64,000 nucleotides of DNA. Origin: Pseudoips prasinana (taxonomy: Eukaryota; Arthropoda; Insecta; Lepidoptera; Nolidae). A program made the position numbers and the translations under genes. Shown piece by piece: positions 21,948 through 33,849 of this stretch. The number at the start of each line of letters is the position of its first letter. Positions within the stretch are counted from its first letter, which is position 1. The DNA lies in assembly GCA_951640165.1 (NCBI GenBank), contig OX621245.1, positions 21,754,330-21,818,329 of the forward strand. Direction: 5' to 3'. The notes below the pieces were generated by a model that saw only the letters and a list, made by a program, of their open reading frames with translations, was not told the DNA's origin and ran no database searches.

Positions 21948-22560
21948 ATATATATGTTCATTGGAAACATTAATTGCTTTGCAGATGTTAGTACCGGGAA
22001 CACTCTATATTTCTATTTGGGAAATATCAGCATCCCTCGGTTAATTATTGAGGAAGGTGATAGCAAAATTGTGTTTGATATTGAATGTACTTTTGATAGT
22101 TTCCGATTGCGGACGACAAAATTTAGTTCAATTTAACCCCTATTATGTTTTGGATTCTTGGTGTCAATATCTGCATTGATGTTTATTTCCGAAGCCATCT
22201 TGAAGACAAGCCTAAATTAGCATCGAAGAAGCTTGGTATGCTTGACATATTGAAGCAATATTTCATTCCGTGGCAAAAAATATTGCTATATAGAGCACAA
22301 GTCCTTTACGCGGGGGCACCTACTTTCTATCTTGGCCTTCTTGACACAGTCCAAAGACAAGCTATGAGAATTATCGACGACCTTATAAGCCAAATTGAAC
22401 CGTTAAGCCTGTGTGTTCTTGTTTGTGGTAATGTCATCTTGACGTTGACCGTACTATTGGATTGTAAGTGGGGGAGAAAAGTGTCTACTTGTATGCACTA
22501 AGTATGTCATTTATAGATGGATAATCTTCATTGAAATTAGCCACTATATCAAAAAGCGAT
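21948..22560 (+). pseudogene. LINE reverse-transcriptase fragment, right of the mariner
   Basis: This continues the fragment at 20565-20661. It begins with a degraded catalytic box (FADVSTG in place of the usual YADDSTG), so one catalytic aspartate is lost. The segment with an open frame at 22145-22501 reads FRSHLE, KLASKKLGML and LLYRAQVLYAGAP, a pattern I know from the thumb region of jockey/CR1-type LINEs in insects. At least one stop and frame change lie near 22137. No endonuclease part is present, so it is 5'-truncated. Confidence 0.65.
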
Positions 22561-22929
22561 CCAGCATGTCATTAATATTTATAATACAGACAGAAGATGT
22601 CATGTGATATTCCAGATTAACTGATCATAGCTTTATTTACGATTATTTGACCAAAACTCATTTAGACGCCTGTTTGTACGTTTGAAAAACCTTTTTATCT
22701 TGATCGAATAACAGTAAATTTTGTTATATGACAACAACAACGCTAGTAACAATGATTAGCACTAAGCAATAATTAAAGTAATTAAATATAAATACCAATT
22801 TTATAAAAGATATGTAGAAAAAAATAATAAGCTGAGTTTCCGGCCCAGGGTGAATCAAGGTTTAAGTACCAATTTTCTACATTTCCCTATAGAAATGTTA
22901 CTAGCCAATAAGGTATCAGCCTCTAGATG
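22561..22929. other. AT-rich stretch, no gene seen
   Basis: No coding signal and no repeat family recognised. Confidence 0.4.
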
Positions 22930-23012
22930 TGAGTAGAGCAAGACCGGCCGTTGCGGTGATGCTTGGGTGACGTCTTTGTCCAGCAGTAGACATCTTTTGG
23001 GTGATGATAATG
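22930..23012 (+). repeat. RTE-type LINE 3' tail
   Basis: 'gtccagcagtagacatcttt' followed by 'gggtgatgataatgaagg' is the 3' end pattern of the RTE family seen at 35870-36374. Only the tail is left. Confidence 0.5.
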
Positions 23013-23199
23013 AAGGTAACAACCTAAATTTCTAATGAAATTTTTACTAAGTTTAGAAGAATTATTAAAGCCAAATTGTGTAGCAGGGGCATATTACAAA
23101 ATTTCTGATTATTTAAGTGATAAAAGTGCTTGGGATTGAGTTGTTCTGAGTCAACACACATGGTTGTAATTAATCTTAAGTATATTTTATTTTAAAAAA

Positions 23200-23345
23200 G
23201 GATTTCTACTGAGTTTTCTGGCAGTGTTTCTCAGTAGCTGCCACGTCATGCACTGCACGGTAGGGTACAAAAAATATGACAATTCCACATAAATGTAAAA
23301 TTTTTACGGAATAAAGTACCTTTGACTTTGACTTTACTGTAGCCA
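23200..23345 (+). repeat. LINE-like 3' end
   Basis: Ends with 'aataaagtacctttgacttt' plus GACTTT repeats, a simple-repeat tail with a polyadenylation-type AATAAA. The source element is not identified. Confidence 0.35.
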
Positions 23346-24349
23346 TTTGACATCGCTAATTCATAAAATTATGATGAGATTAAGCATCAAAAGGCGCAAA
23401 TACAATAGACACGGTCAGAGATAACCAAATAAAATCACAGAATGATCAACTTATTCGTCACCAATTTCAAAATTAATTTGATTTCTGAGCGTTTGGTAAG
23501 TTGTAGATTCCAGTTGTATCATCATTAGACAACAGTCGCCAAGCCAGTCCTGAGGTCAGTATAGAATAATTTTCTATACTGTGCTACAGTTTTTAATTAT
23601 AAAATAATATAGTAATCATAATCTCTCTGTTACCGATATTATAATCGAAATGTTGCTTTAGAAATTTTGAAGAATACAACTATTTTAAACTAAACCACTA
23701 TTAGATTTACAAACTTTTACTTGTAACATACAAATAGGTAAATGTGTGTCATCAAAACCACACATTTTGATCATTATCAAACATCTACGTTACACATTAC
23801 TGACAAAAGCCTATATGATAAAAATATTCAAAATAGCTTTTATTATAGTCCGGAGTCTTAAAAACTTAGCTTTGTATAATTCACGCTCAGCTGCTTCGCT
23901 TTACTTTTGCTTATCTCAAGTGCAAAGCACAATAAGTGCCACACACGAACATTTTCTTATAAAATTTTGTGAGCGCCTAATACATTAAATTGTCATTCTG
24001 TTGGTTTTCGTCTTAGTATCAACCCTAAGTAATATCAACACTTAGTATAAACGTATGTATTTAGCAAATGGCAGTGATATGTCATAATATCGGCCGCCAT
24101 AATGAGCCGATGCTGTACAAGCCACCGTTGGTTACACACAAAGCCATGATTTATAGTTCCTTGTTCTATTGTTGCCTTAATGAGATTGCATAGTCAGCAC
24201 AATCATTCTATAACTAGAGTGTTTGCGCTTTGTGTGAGATTACTCTTAAGTGATTGTTGTTGTGTGAATCGACACTAAGGACTTTGTTATAACGATCCAT
24301 CGTTTTATAAAAGGCGTATATTCATACAGCTATTATAGGATGAGGATTA
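23346..24349. other. AT-rich stretch, no gene seen
   Basis: An 80-codon frame (23746-23988) has no motif. A GC-richer patch at 24080-24150 is unassigned. Confidence 0.45.
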
Positions 24350-24431
24350 TAAAATTCTGGGACATTCTTTACACACGGCCATCTGATCCCAAAGTAAACA
24401 GAGCTTGTACTATGGAAACCAGATACCTGAT
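24350..24431 (-). mobile_element. SINE family A, tail half, split by a family-C SINE
   Basis: Minus-strand family-A tail (complement of 'gtcccag', 'tagtttggga', 'tggtttccatagtacaagc') up to 'cctgatat'. The rest of the same copy resumes at 24688. Confidence 0.65.
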
Positions 24432-24687
24432 ATAATAATAATATCTAGGGACAATGTCACACAGATCATCCTAGCCCCAAACTAAGCAAAGCTTCTACTA
24501 TGGGTACCAGGCGACGATATACGTACCTATATAGATAGATAAATACTTATATACATAGAAAACATCCATGACTCAGAAACAAATATTGGTGCTCATCACA
24601 CAAATATTTGCACTTATCGGGATTCGAACCCAGGACCACCAGCTTCGTAGGCAGGAGCACTACCAACTAGGCTACGGTGACCGTCAT
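24432..24687 (-). mobile_element. tRNA-derived SINE, family C, nested
   Basis: On the minus strand the head has a perfect box A (tagcctagttgg) and box B (ggttcgaatcc), then 'gcaaatatttgtgtgatgag' and a tail ending in TAT/ATT repeats. It lies inside a family-A SINE of the same orientation. The second copy is at 25455-25722. Confidence 0.75.
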
Positions 24688-24860
24688 ACTAAATATAGTA
24701 CCTTTCTTTTGTAAATACGTACTTATATAGATAATTACACCCAGACACAGGACAAACAGACATGTTCATGCACACAAATATTTGTCTTCGTTGGGAATCG
24801 AAACCACGAACTCTGGCGTGAAAAGCAAGCATTTGCCAGTCACGCCAACATGCCCCTCAT
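24688..24860 (-). mobile_element. SINE family A, head half
   Basis: Continues the copy from 24350-24431. Contains 'ttcttttgtaaatacgtact', 'gacaaacagacatgttcatg' and the complement of the head with box B (one mismatch: gggaatcgaaacc). Confidence 0.65.
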
Positions 24861-24959
24861 ATTATACTTATCATACCGGTGTTCTTAAAATTATCAAGTA
24901 CTTGGCTGAATCAGATCCGCTATTTTTGATAGTACCCTAGCTTGATCGATTTCTCGGCG

Positions 24960-25105
24960 CCGTTGTAGGCATTTCGTATACAGAATAAGAATGTAATATT
25001 TGTGTGACTCATAAGTAGTTGTTCTGACTCTGGATTTCCTTTGTGTCCGTCAATTATATATTTGTAAAGTATCCCGCGACACTGGTATTCATTTCGCAAA
25101 TGTGG
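24960..25105 (+). mobile_element. SINE family B, head missing
   Basis: The body 'gactcataagtagttgttct' through 'gtaaagtatcccgcgacac' matches the copies at 513 and 11229. The tRNA-like head is absent. Confidence 0.6.
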
Positions 25106-25454
25106 GGGTTGTCTTTAAAAAAGAAATATCGGTATAACCTTTCGCTACTGATGGTCATAATCATTAACATTATTCATTTCAATAACAATCTTTTTTGAGC
25201 TTTCTCATGGAGAACAAACTCCTATCCTGTGCTAGGTCTATACCGAATACTACTCAGGACTGACAAAATTAGGATACTTGAAAACTGTAATAAAATATGA
25301 GGTGTCCGTTTTTCAGATTATCCTTCTTCAAAAGATATTTCCTCAATATTTTAATATGCTTTTTTTAATATAATATAATAATATTCTCTTCATAGCTATG
25401 TTATTACCATTAAAAATACTGAGATATTATTTTTTACCTTTGACAATGACGTTA
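25106..25454. other. AT-rich stretch, no gene seen
   Basis: Nothing recognised. Ends in an ATA-rich tract. Confidence 0.4.
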
Positions 25455-25722
25455 ACCTTTATATAATAATAATAATAATATCTGGGGACAATGTCACACA
25501 GATCATCCTAGCCCCAAACTTAGCAAAGCTTGTACTATGGGTACCAGGCGACGATATACATACTTATATAGATAGATAAATACATATATACATAGAAAAC
25601 ATCCATAACTCAGAAACAAATATTCGTGCTCATCACACAAATATTTGCACTTACCGAGATTCGAACCCAGAACCACCAGCTTCGTAGGCAGGAGCACTAC
25701 CAACTAGGCTATGGTGACCGTC
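25455..25722 (-). mobile_element. tRNA-derived SINE, family C
   Basis: Close to the nested copy at 24432-24687 over its whole length, with the same head (box A tagcctagttgg) and 'gatagataaatac' body. The (aat)n tail at 25460-25480 is longer. The strong similarity suggests recent activity of this family. Confidence 0.75.
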
Positions 25723-26084
25723 GTATCTGATTTCAAATGCATATATGTATTTTTAATGATTTATTGTCATTTTATATTTTCTCATTTATTGTTCTTATAT
25801 GTTGTATAATTATTATGTTTTTATTTGACGACATTTGTAACTTATTATATCGAATTATAATCTTTTTAGTTTACCACTTTTGGGCAGCTTGACATGTTTC
25901 ATTTGATTTTGATAATTTTTGTGTCACTTTCGGTATTACTATTCGGTATCACTATTATACTAAATTTCATACGCCTCACAGGTGATTTATTTTATATTAA
26001 CCATACGACCTTGTAATAACCAAAATGTAATTAATAATAAATGATTTGAGATTCGACCAGGAGGACATAAATAGATAATGTATT
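25723..26084. other. AT-rich stretch, no gene seen
   Basis: Nothing recognised. Confidence 0.4.
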
Positions 26085-26395
26085 CGTGGTCGTATTTTGC
26101 AATGGCGGACATTCTCAATCTACGCGGGACATTTATTATAATATGCATAAGTGCATGCGCAAACACAGAGGCTCTTTCTAGTCTAGCACTCTCATGATCC
26201 GACGGGTAGACTAGCGACACGGCCGGAAAGAGGTCAGGTATAATTTTGACGGCTTAACGTGCTCTCCAAACCACTGGGGTGTAATACCGCTAAATTATAA
26301 ATTTCAGGCAGATACTGATAAATTTTACTAGCAGAAAAATCCCATAATATTTTTGGTGACCCGTCCCGGCATCCATCACTTCCGCTAGACCAACA
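26085..26395 (-). mobile_element. tRNA-derived SINE, family D, box B lost
   Basis: The minus strand follows the full-length copy at 50146-50514: 'ggtctagcgg' head, 'ggagagcacg' and 'aagccgtc', then 'ctctttccggccgtgtcgct', 'catgagagtg' and 'tgtttgcgca'. The segment between box A and the body is shortened, removing box B. Confidence 0.65.
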
Positions 26396-26402
26396 ATGCA
26401 AA

Positions 26403-26600
26403 AAAATAATATAATAATATATCCTGGGACAGTATTCCCACATGGCCATCCGATCCCAAAATAAGTAGAGCTTGTACTATGAAAGCAGATAACTGATATA
26501 CTACATATATTACTTTTCTTTTGTAAATAAATACTTATATAACTAATAACACACATAAACATGTACATGCACATAAACTTACTTACACAACTTACGCTTA
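26403..26600 (-). mobile_element. SINE family A, head missing
   Basis: Starts with the ATT-type tail and 'atcctgggacag', then the body to 'catgtacatgcacataaact'. It ends before the tRNA-like head, so it is 5'-truncated. It directly abuts the family-D copy. Confidence 0.65.
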
Positions 26601-27029
26601 AGTATCTACCAACCACGACAACTATACAGTTTAATTGAAGAAAAAATATATGTTGTTTAATTTTTTGCGGATTTCAAAATATCTATAGTCACACCAGCAA
26701 CATTTAAATATTCCTAAGTATCCCTCATTACACAATCGCTGCCCTTATATAAAACCCACCGCTTGGTAAGTAAAACCGGCTGGTTCAATTTCGTCACGTG
26801 CCGTTTGCTTTCATTTTACTCGTAATGGCATCGTAAAAATAAAACTTCGTTAAGAAAAGGCAATTGTCACCGCGTTAAATTTTAAGACAAAACAACGTAG
26901 ATTAGCTGTTATACAAGTTACCGTATTTTACGATTTCGTTAAGGTAAATTGTTCGTCTAAATCTTATCACAATGTTAATATCAGTTCATTGTCTTTTTGG
27001 ATTTTGTACTTATTAACGTAACTATGAGA
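26601..27029. other. AT-rich stretch, no gene seen
   Basis: Nothing recognised before the tandem array. Confidence 0.4.
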
Positions 27030-28745
27030 ATCAGCATGTAACCACAAACTAGTAAGCTGTCCTTTATAAAGTGCTTAGTAAAGTATAGTAGCAAGCAGAT
27101 TAACCTAAGTAAGTGATTATGATAAGCGACGACCCAGCCTTATAATACACAGGATCCATCCTACGTAACTCAGGGACTACGAGCATCTTGATGTAACCAC
27201 TCTTTAGTATGCCATAATTTATAAAGTGATGTAGTAGCAAGTGGTTTAACCTTAGTGTCTATGATAAGTGTTGACATCCACATATTAATATTTGTATCGC
27301 ACTATTCTACATATCTCAGATACTACGAGCATCATGATGTGTACTACTCAATAGTATGCTGTCTTTTATTAAATCCTGTAGTAGCAAGCGGGTTAACCTA
27401 AGTGCAATAAGCGATTATCTATCCTGATATTGACATCGCTCTATCCTACATATCTCAGATACTACGAGCATCATGATGTGTAACTACTCAATAGTATGCT
27501 GTTCTTTATGAAGTGCTGTAATAGCAAGCGGGTTAATCTAAATGTTTCTGATAAGCGACGTCCAATTCTGATATTTTCCTAGCACTATCCTACATATCTC
27601 AAATACTAAAATCATCATAAAGTGTCCCTACTCACTAGTATGCCGTTTTTATAAAGTGAAGTAAAAGCTAGCAAAGAAGGCTTAACCTAAGTATCAATGA
27701 TAAGTGTTGACACATCCTAATATTGACATCGCTCTATTCTACATATCTCAGCTACTACGAGCATCATCACTAGTATGCTGTCCTATATAGGGTACAGTAA
27801 AAGCAAGCGGGTTAACATAAATGTCTATGATAAGCGAAGAACCATCATCATAATGACATCTCTCCAAGGTAGCCCAGATACTACGAGCTTTATGATGTGT
27901 AACTACTCAATAGTATGCTGTTCTTTATGAAGTGCTGTAGAAGCAAGCGGGTTAACCTAAGTGATTCTGATAAGCGACGATCTATCCTCATATTGACATC
28001 GCTCTATTCTACATATCTCATATACTACGAGCTTTACGATGTGTAACTACTCAATAGTATGCTGTTCTTTATGAAGTGCTGTAGAAGCAAGCGGGTTAAC
28101 CTAAGTGATTCTGATAAGCGACGATCTATCCTCATATTGACATCGCTCTATTCTACATATCTCAGCTACTACGAGCATCATCACTAGTATGCTGTCCTAT
28201 ATAGGGTACAGTAAAAGCAAGCGGGTTAACATAAATGTCTATGATAAGCGAAGAACCATCATCATAATGACATCTCTCCAAGGTAGCCCAGATACTACGA
28301 GCTTTATGATGTGTAACTACTCAATAGTATGCTGTTCTTTATGAAGTGCTGTAGAAGCAAGCGGGTTAACCTAAGTGATTCTGATAAGCGACGATCTATC
28401 CTCATATTGACATCGCTCTATCCTACATATCTCAGATACTACGAGCATCATGGTGTGTAACTACTCACTAGTATGATGTCCTTTATAAAGTGGTGCAGTA
28501 GCAAGTGGATTAATCGAAATCGCTCTAGGCACATATATCAGATACTATGAGCATCATGATGTGCACTCATTCGTATGCTGTCCTTTATAGAGTGATATAG
28601 TAGCGAGCGGGTTAAACTAAGTGTCTATGATAATCGATGACCCATCCTGATATCATCGCATTATCCTACATATCTCAGATACTACGAGCAACATAATATT
28701 CCTATTATGCTGCCCTTTATAAAATGCAGTAGCAGCCCGTGGGTT
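27030..28745. repeat. Tandem repeat array, ~145-bp unit, about 12 units
   Basis: Each unit contains 'tactacgagcatcatgatgt', 'agtatgctgt', 'ttataaagtg' or a variant, 'agcaagcgggttaacctaag' and 'gataagcgacga'. The 'tactacgagc' anchor recurs near 27173, 27323, 27460, 27606, 27753, 27878, 28022, 28168, 28293, 28437, 28541 and 28679. Spacings are mostly 137-148, with 125-bp and 104-bp short units. A 415-bp block of three units (27753-28167) is repeated almost exactly from 28168. No open frame runs through it. Confidence 0.9.
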
Positions 28746-29599
28746 ACGAGTTTACCTGATATTTCTACTTAATTATTCAACCTGTTTAAAACTTCACGAC
28801 TATAATTAGCAGGATAACGTCAACACATAAAAACAAGAAAGAAGACCGAAACGCTCTGATAGCTTATTTAGATATCAAGCCAAGGAGTCTCTGGTGGGGC
28901 ATATTGTTGTAGGAGCATTATCAAAGCGCTTTCTAAGATATATGAGTGGTGGCTCCGCCCTCTAACTGTGCAATGAACTTTAAATCCCCTTTACACCTGA
29001 ACCCGCCCACCAAATACAGTTGTTGTGGAAATAAATGCGATAAAATCTTACTTTATACATGTAAAGCTGAAGTAAGTTTGCTCTGTTGTAAATTATTGTT
29101 GGTGTTTATTAGAAGCGCCCTTTTTATTATATGATATGAGAACGTTTTGCTTAAGGCTGTGCTTTAGGCACGTAAGCAGTGAGCATGAGAAAGTCTGACT
29201 TAGTAAGATTCGTCGTAAATATTTCCACCTAAGCTAAATGATCCAGTGCAGTGGGTAAGATGCGTTAGCAATTTAAGCGTTGTAATTGTAAGCTGAGTGA
29301 GGAAGATGTGCGATGAGAGCTGAATAAATAGACTGGTTGTAGGTGAATTACTTCCAACATTCTATACAACTAAAGTCTAAGAAAATTTGAGAGGGTAAAA
29401 TAGCGTGTCGTTGTTATCTAAATATCAAAGTTCTACAAACTAGAAAACGTCACTGAAACACGATTAAAAGACAAAAATGACTAACAAGATAATTATTTTG
29501 CCAAGAACGTGGGTTATAGAATGGTGCTTATGGAGTTTTCCAGTATTGAGAATCCTGACTGATATGTAATAAAATTCTGTATAGTAAGAAAAGCTACTG
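28746..29599. other. No gene seen
   Basis: Mixed-composition DNA. A 62-codon frame at 28946-29134 has no motif. Confidence 0.4.
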
Positions 29600-29880
29600 A
29601 TGATTTCGAAAGCAGATATGACCTTTTGACAATGAAGAGAGCTATATTAATATCTTGGAACAACATCTACAGACAAAGCCTCATATGCGTCCCCATCTAA
29701 ACGTTGCTAAGCATAATGCCTACTACAATGCAGTTTAACTATTTAATAAACTGCCATTAAATATCAAGAGCCTAGCCTAGAGTAGTTTTCATAAAAAGCT
29801 GAAACAGTTCTTGTTAAAAAAGTGTTTCTACTCTGTTGACGAATTTGTATTGAACATAGAAACATCGACTTTATAACTGA
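29600..29880 (+). pseudogene. LINE 3' coding end, degraded
   Basis: A plus-strand frame near 29735-29850 reads YFNKLPLNIKSLA, a stop, then KLKQFLLKKCFYSVDEF. This is the C-terminal pattern of many insect jockey-type LINE reverse transcriptases. It is frame-broken and lacks everything upstream. Confidence 0.5.
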
Positions 29881-30044
29881 CCATTTTTTTTCTTTTTTTT
29901 TATTATTTATTGTATTGTATTCCATAGATAATTCAATGTATTTCTCGCATAATAATTATATAATAATGTACATTTAGTTATATAAAATTCAGACACATTG
30001 AAAAATTGTTATTGAATAAAAACAACAAAACTAAACTAACACAC

Positions 30045-30262
30045 TGACCATCTGATCCCAAACTAGGCGGAGTAAGTACTATGGCAACGAGACAACTGAT
30101 AAACATACCTATATATTTTTAAATACTTACATGTTGTGGATAAATCACACCCAGACACAAAACAGATACTCGTGATCATTACATCAAAGACTTGTCCTGA
30201 GTAGGGATCGAACCTTAGCAGTCAAGGTCATCAACGTTTCCACCGACAGGCCAGACAAGATA
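30045..30262 (-). mobile_element. SINE related to family A, diverged
   Basis: Complement of 'tagtttgggatcagatgg', then 'gtctgggtgtga', then a head with box-B-like 'ggttcgatccctac'. The subtype resembles the copy at 10790-11075. Confidence 0.55.
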
Positions 30263-31095
30263 TTAACGAAGAATTACTGTTGATAAAACGTTGCTAAAAA
30301 CCAACCCTCTCATGCATCTATCCATCTCTAACCATCCTCCGTCAAGCTGCAAACCCCAAAAGGAGGGTTCTTTGGCGATTGATACTTAGTTAGATTGTGC
30401 TTTTACCAGCCTCAAGGTCTACCATTGATAGCTTTCTAAGCGAACTGTAAATGTCTTGTTAAAAAAGTACCCATGCCCACATATCAAGCGTTATAGAGAT
30501 ATGAGAGATATTTAAAAAGCTTTGCTCTGTTGACGCCAAAGTTCGTTTGATGGATGATTGGAATAATTTTATTGCCAATTTTTTACGGTGAACATCATAC
30601 TAACCCTTCGTTTCTCCATAAATTAAAGATCCTCTTTAATTTATATTTTTTATATAAATAAAAGCCTACGCTTTTATATAATAGGCATTCAGTATTGTAA
30701 AAATAATATGGTTTTGCTGTTAAAACAGTAAAAAGTTTATTGGCGTTATCATTTAAATTTATTTGTAGTTGTGTAAAGCAGGTAGCGTTTACTTAACCCA
30801 ATTAGGTAGAGACTAGACAGCGAGCGAATTATTTATAGACTTGTTGGGTTTAAACTATTACTTGCGTTCCTGGGAATGAGCTAATAAAATCAGAGGGTTA
30901 AGTTCATTACGCCGGATAAAAACTTGCTGTTTGTTGTTTTTTTTAAGAAATAAATACAGTTTTTTTTTTAAGAAATAAACATAGAACTAACTTCTCTTGT
31001 CTTTATAACAATCAAATAGTAATTTTGGTTTATTGGACTTTTGGTAGACTTAAAAATTTTACTTGGGCTCATTCCGTTAAAACTCGATATTTTTT
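30263..31095. other. No gene seen
   Basis: AT-rich. A short stretch near 30450-30550 faintly resembles the LINE end at 29600-29880, too weak to call. Confidence 0.4.
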
Positions 31096-31352
31096 ATCCT
31101 GGGACATTATTTACACACGGCCATCATCTGATCCCAAACTAAGCAGAGCTTGTACTATGGAAACCAGATCACTGATATACTACTTTTCTTTTGTAAATAA
31201 ATACTAATATAGATAATTTCGCCCAGACTCCAGACCCAGACAGGACAAACAGACATTTCATTCACACAAATATTTGTCCTTGGTGGGAATCGAACCCACG
31301 ACCTCCGGCATGAAAAGCAAGTATTTGCCAAACACGCTAACAGGCCCGTCAA
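31096..31352 (-). mobile_element. SINE family A, full-length
   Basis: Minus-strand copy with a perfect box B (complement gggaatcgaaccc at about 31285-31297), the usual body and 'tatcctgggacattatt' tail. A short duplication near 31230-31245 (cagactccagacccagac) is specific to this copy. Confidence 0.7.
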
Positions 31353-31609
31353 AACGTCAAAGAATTCAAACGAAGAACATTGTCATTACAACAAGCCCTT
31401 CCGACATTTAGAAATACACATCGCTTAACATTTTCTAGCACTCAGTGACTAATAGAGTCTCTACTCTACTCTGCGTACTGAAAGCTGTATCTTTAGGTTT
31501 GCCTGATTGTTTTTGTGTTTCGAGGCTGTTCTAGTCGTAGCGTGGGCTGGACCTATAAATAAAAATGGGATGTTTTGTTAAAAAAAAAATCTCTATTTCA
31601 GTCCGTAGT

Positions 31610-31795
31610 CTGGAGTTTGATGATGTTACACCTCCGAGCTTCAGTTTCGTTAAAATGTCGGTCAAGCAACTGACCTCTTCCCGGTAGTACGGGGAAGAGG
31701 TTCATCGGATTATGAGAGTGCCCTGTAATACAGAGTGCACCTGTATTTCCGCGCTCAATTGTGAGCTGTAACATGTCCCGCAAAGATGGTTAGCC
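31610..31795 (+). mobile_element. SINE family D, body fragment
   Basis: Shares 'agtctggag', 'catcggattatgagagtg' and 'tgtaacatgtcccgcaaag' with family D at 50146-50514. Head missing. A palindrome (cctcttcccggtagtacggggaagagg, split over 31676-31702) is peculiar to this copy. Confidence 0.55.
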
Positions 31796-32517
31796 TCTCT
31801 TAACACGCTTTGAATCAGAGCAAACACGCATCTTTTATTTTGGTGAGTTCCGGTGTAATTTTTTTTTTATTTTTTTTATAGGGACTAGTCCCTCCCTCTT
31901 ACCCACCACTGCAACTCCTGTAAGCCAGGATCAACAGTGGCACACAATGAAATGACACTGAGCGGTGAGGCTCAGGCATGTCCCGGGGAATGGCTTTAAC
32001 TGTCTTGGATCCCGCAACGAATTTAATCAGAAAGAAAAAAAGGAGGAGTTAGCAAAGTTCCGGTGTAAGCTGCTCAAAGCAATTTCCCCACTCTTAAATA
32101 AAAATTGACACAATTTTAATTTTATGTATTATTTTGTAACTTTTGAAGTAATCGCTAATCGCTCGCCTTCTAAACAAATCCCTTCCAAGAAACATATTAG
32201 CATTCCCGTCAGATAGTGTCGCGCAAGAGTGGAAGCCAAACATGGCTGACGCGGCTACGAATCACTTCCTTTACATTCTAATGGCGGAACTCCTGCTTCC
32301 GTAAAACAAATCATTCTGTCACTTTTGTTTTAGTACAACACTATTAAATGTTTTTTATGGAAATATGGCGATTAAATTGCGTGAGAACACTGTGTTAACC
32401 GTGGGAGAATTAGGGATTTTCTTTAGGAAAAAAATTAAAAAGGGTACCAAATAATTGGCATTGAGCATTTACTAATGAAATTTAGAATAGGTTTTGATAT
32501 TGTAACATAATTGATTT
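31796..32517. other. Unassigned; low-complexity T tract and a GC-richer block
   Basis: A T-rich tract (31859-31880) is followed by a GC-richer block to 32050 that includes 'agccaggatcaacagtggc' and may be a dispersed repeat. A short start-codon context at 32242 is listed separately. Confidence 0.35.
32242..32300 (+). CDS. Weak candidate for a short first coding exon
   Basis: ATG in good context (caaacATGG) opens 19 codons with a hydrophobic run (FLYILMAELLL). They end at a GTAAAA that could be a splice donor, one base before an in-frame stop would be completed. GC content is higher than in the flanks. No partner exon is visible. Chance occurrence is quite possible. Confidence 0.15.
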
Positions 32518-32602
32518 GACATTATAATAATATCCTGGGACATTATTCACACACCGCCATCTGATCCCATACTAAGCAGAGATTGTACTATGGAAACCTG
32601 AG
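32518..32602 (-). mobile_element. SINE family A, tail fragment
   Basis: Complement of 'gtcccaggatatta', 'tagtatgggatcagatgg' and 'ccatagtacaatctctgc'. Strongly truncated. Confidence 0.6.
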
Positions 32603-33849
32603 CTATGAGCTTGTATTAATGTTCTATGCATATTGTACTATGTATATTCCTTGTGAAATAAAGTGTACTTCTTCTCTTCATGTTGCCATCGGCGATATTC
32701 TGTCCATTAGATATCACCAAATCATCAATTTATAGGTTATAAAACCATACTAGCAGCTCATTGCCTCAAGTCGGTGCAGGGTTTGCGTCGGGTTTGTAAA
32801 TTTATCGGCATAACGTAATATACCAATTAAACGGGGTCTGATTACGACAAAATCAATGAATCAAGACATGTCGAGGCGTATGGTTATTAATAATAACACC
32901 GACCTCTGAAAGAAACGAACTGATAGAAAAATAACATTATAAAAGATGAGACAGAATATTATATTAAATATGTGTGTATAGGCGTCCTGCCAAAAGTCAC
33001 TGGTTCTGATTGGAACGCCTCTTCAAAAATATTGAATTTATAACCAACCTTATCAAGCTCTTTTGCATACATAAAATCTACGATTTCCAGACTACAAAAG
33101 AAGTAACAAATAAAAATGAGAACTAAAATAATTTTCTCTTCAAACCACTTCACAACAAAAGATTAAAACTGTAAACCATCTAGCTATGAAAGTTTTATTT
33201 TCGTTTAACTGCGACGTATATTGTAAAGAAGAGGTACAATATAAATAAAAGTCACAGCCCGTTCTTATTAGAAACAAGAAAGAAACTATACTGAATAAAA
33301 TCTTGACAATCTGTAAGTATAAACAACACTGCAAACACAAATTAAGCACTATCTCAGTCTCCAACAACGATTATGCACAATAATTTATTTTTAAATACAA
33401 AAGCTTACAGGGAAGTTTCAAGAGAGTGCATTAACATTTCTTGGGCAAGAGTTGCAAAACAGATGTTAAAGCCACAAGTCAAATAGATGGGAGAAACAAG
33501 GCGATGGTCCGGAACAGTGAAACTTGTAGGTATTACAAGATTTAATATTACGAAATAAGGGGATGTAGCTTTTCTAGGAGCTTGTTAGAATTGTAGCGCA
33601 AGGATTTGATTTTATACAAATTAGTTACGGGGATTTAAGTTTTGCTTTGGTACACGTTTTAGAATATTGTTTAGTTTGGGTTGGGAATTCTATGTAATCT
33701 TACGTCTATTTTAATTTGTGTTGAGATATATTATATACTTCAACTCCAATTAAAATATGAAGTACTATTCCTCATCATGGTATCTAATGTCAACTGAGCC
33801 TAGCCAAACGCGACCACAACCAAACAAATGTCATTCATATAACCGATGG
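32603..33849. other. AT-rich stretch, no gene seen
   Basis: Antisense frames at 32959-33367 are hydrophobic only because of AT-rich codons and show no motif. Confidence 0.45.

Noticed and set aside
22145..22501. An independent small gene of 118 codons
   Set aside because: The residues match the thumb region of LINE reverse transcriptases, and the flanks continue that match in another frame.
27030..28745. A CRISPR-like or protein-coding repeat array
   Set aside because: No spacer structure, and the 125-, 137- and 145-bp units break any reading frame.
33140..33367. A membrane protein, from hydrophobic antisense frames
   Set aside because: Hydrophobicity follows from AT-rich codons; no conserved motif, no start context or codon bias.
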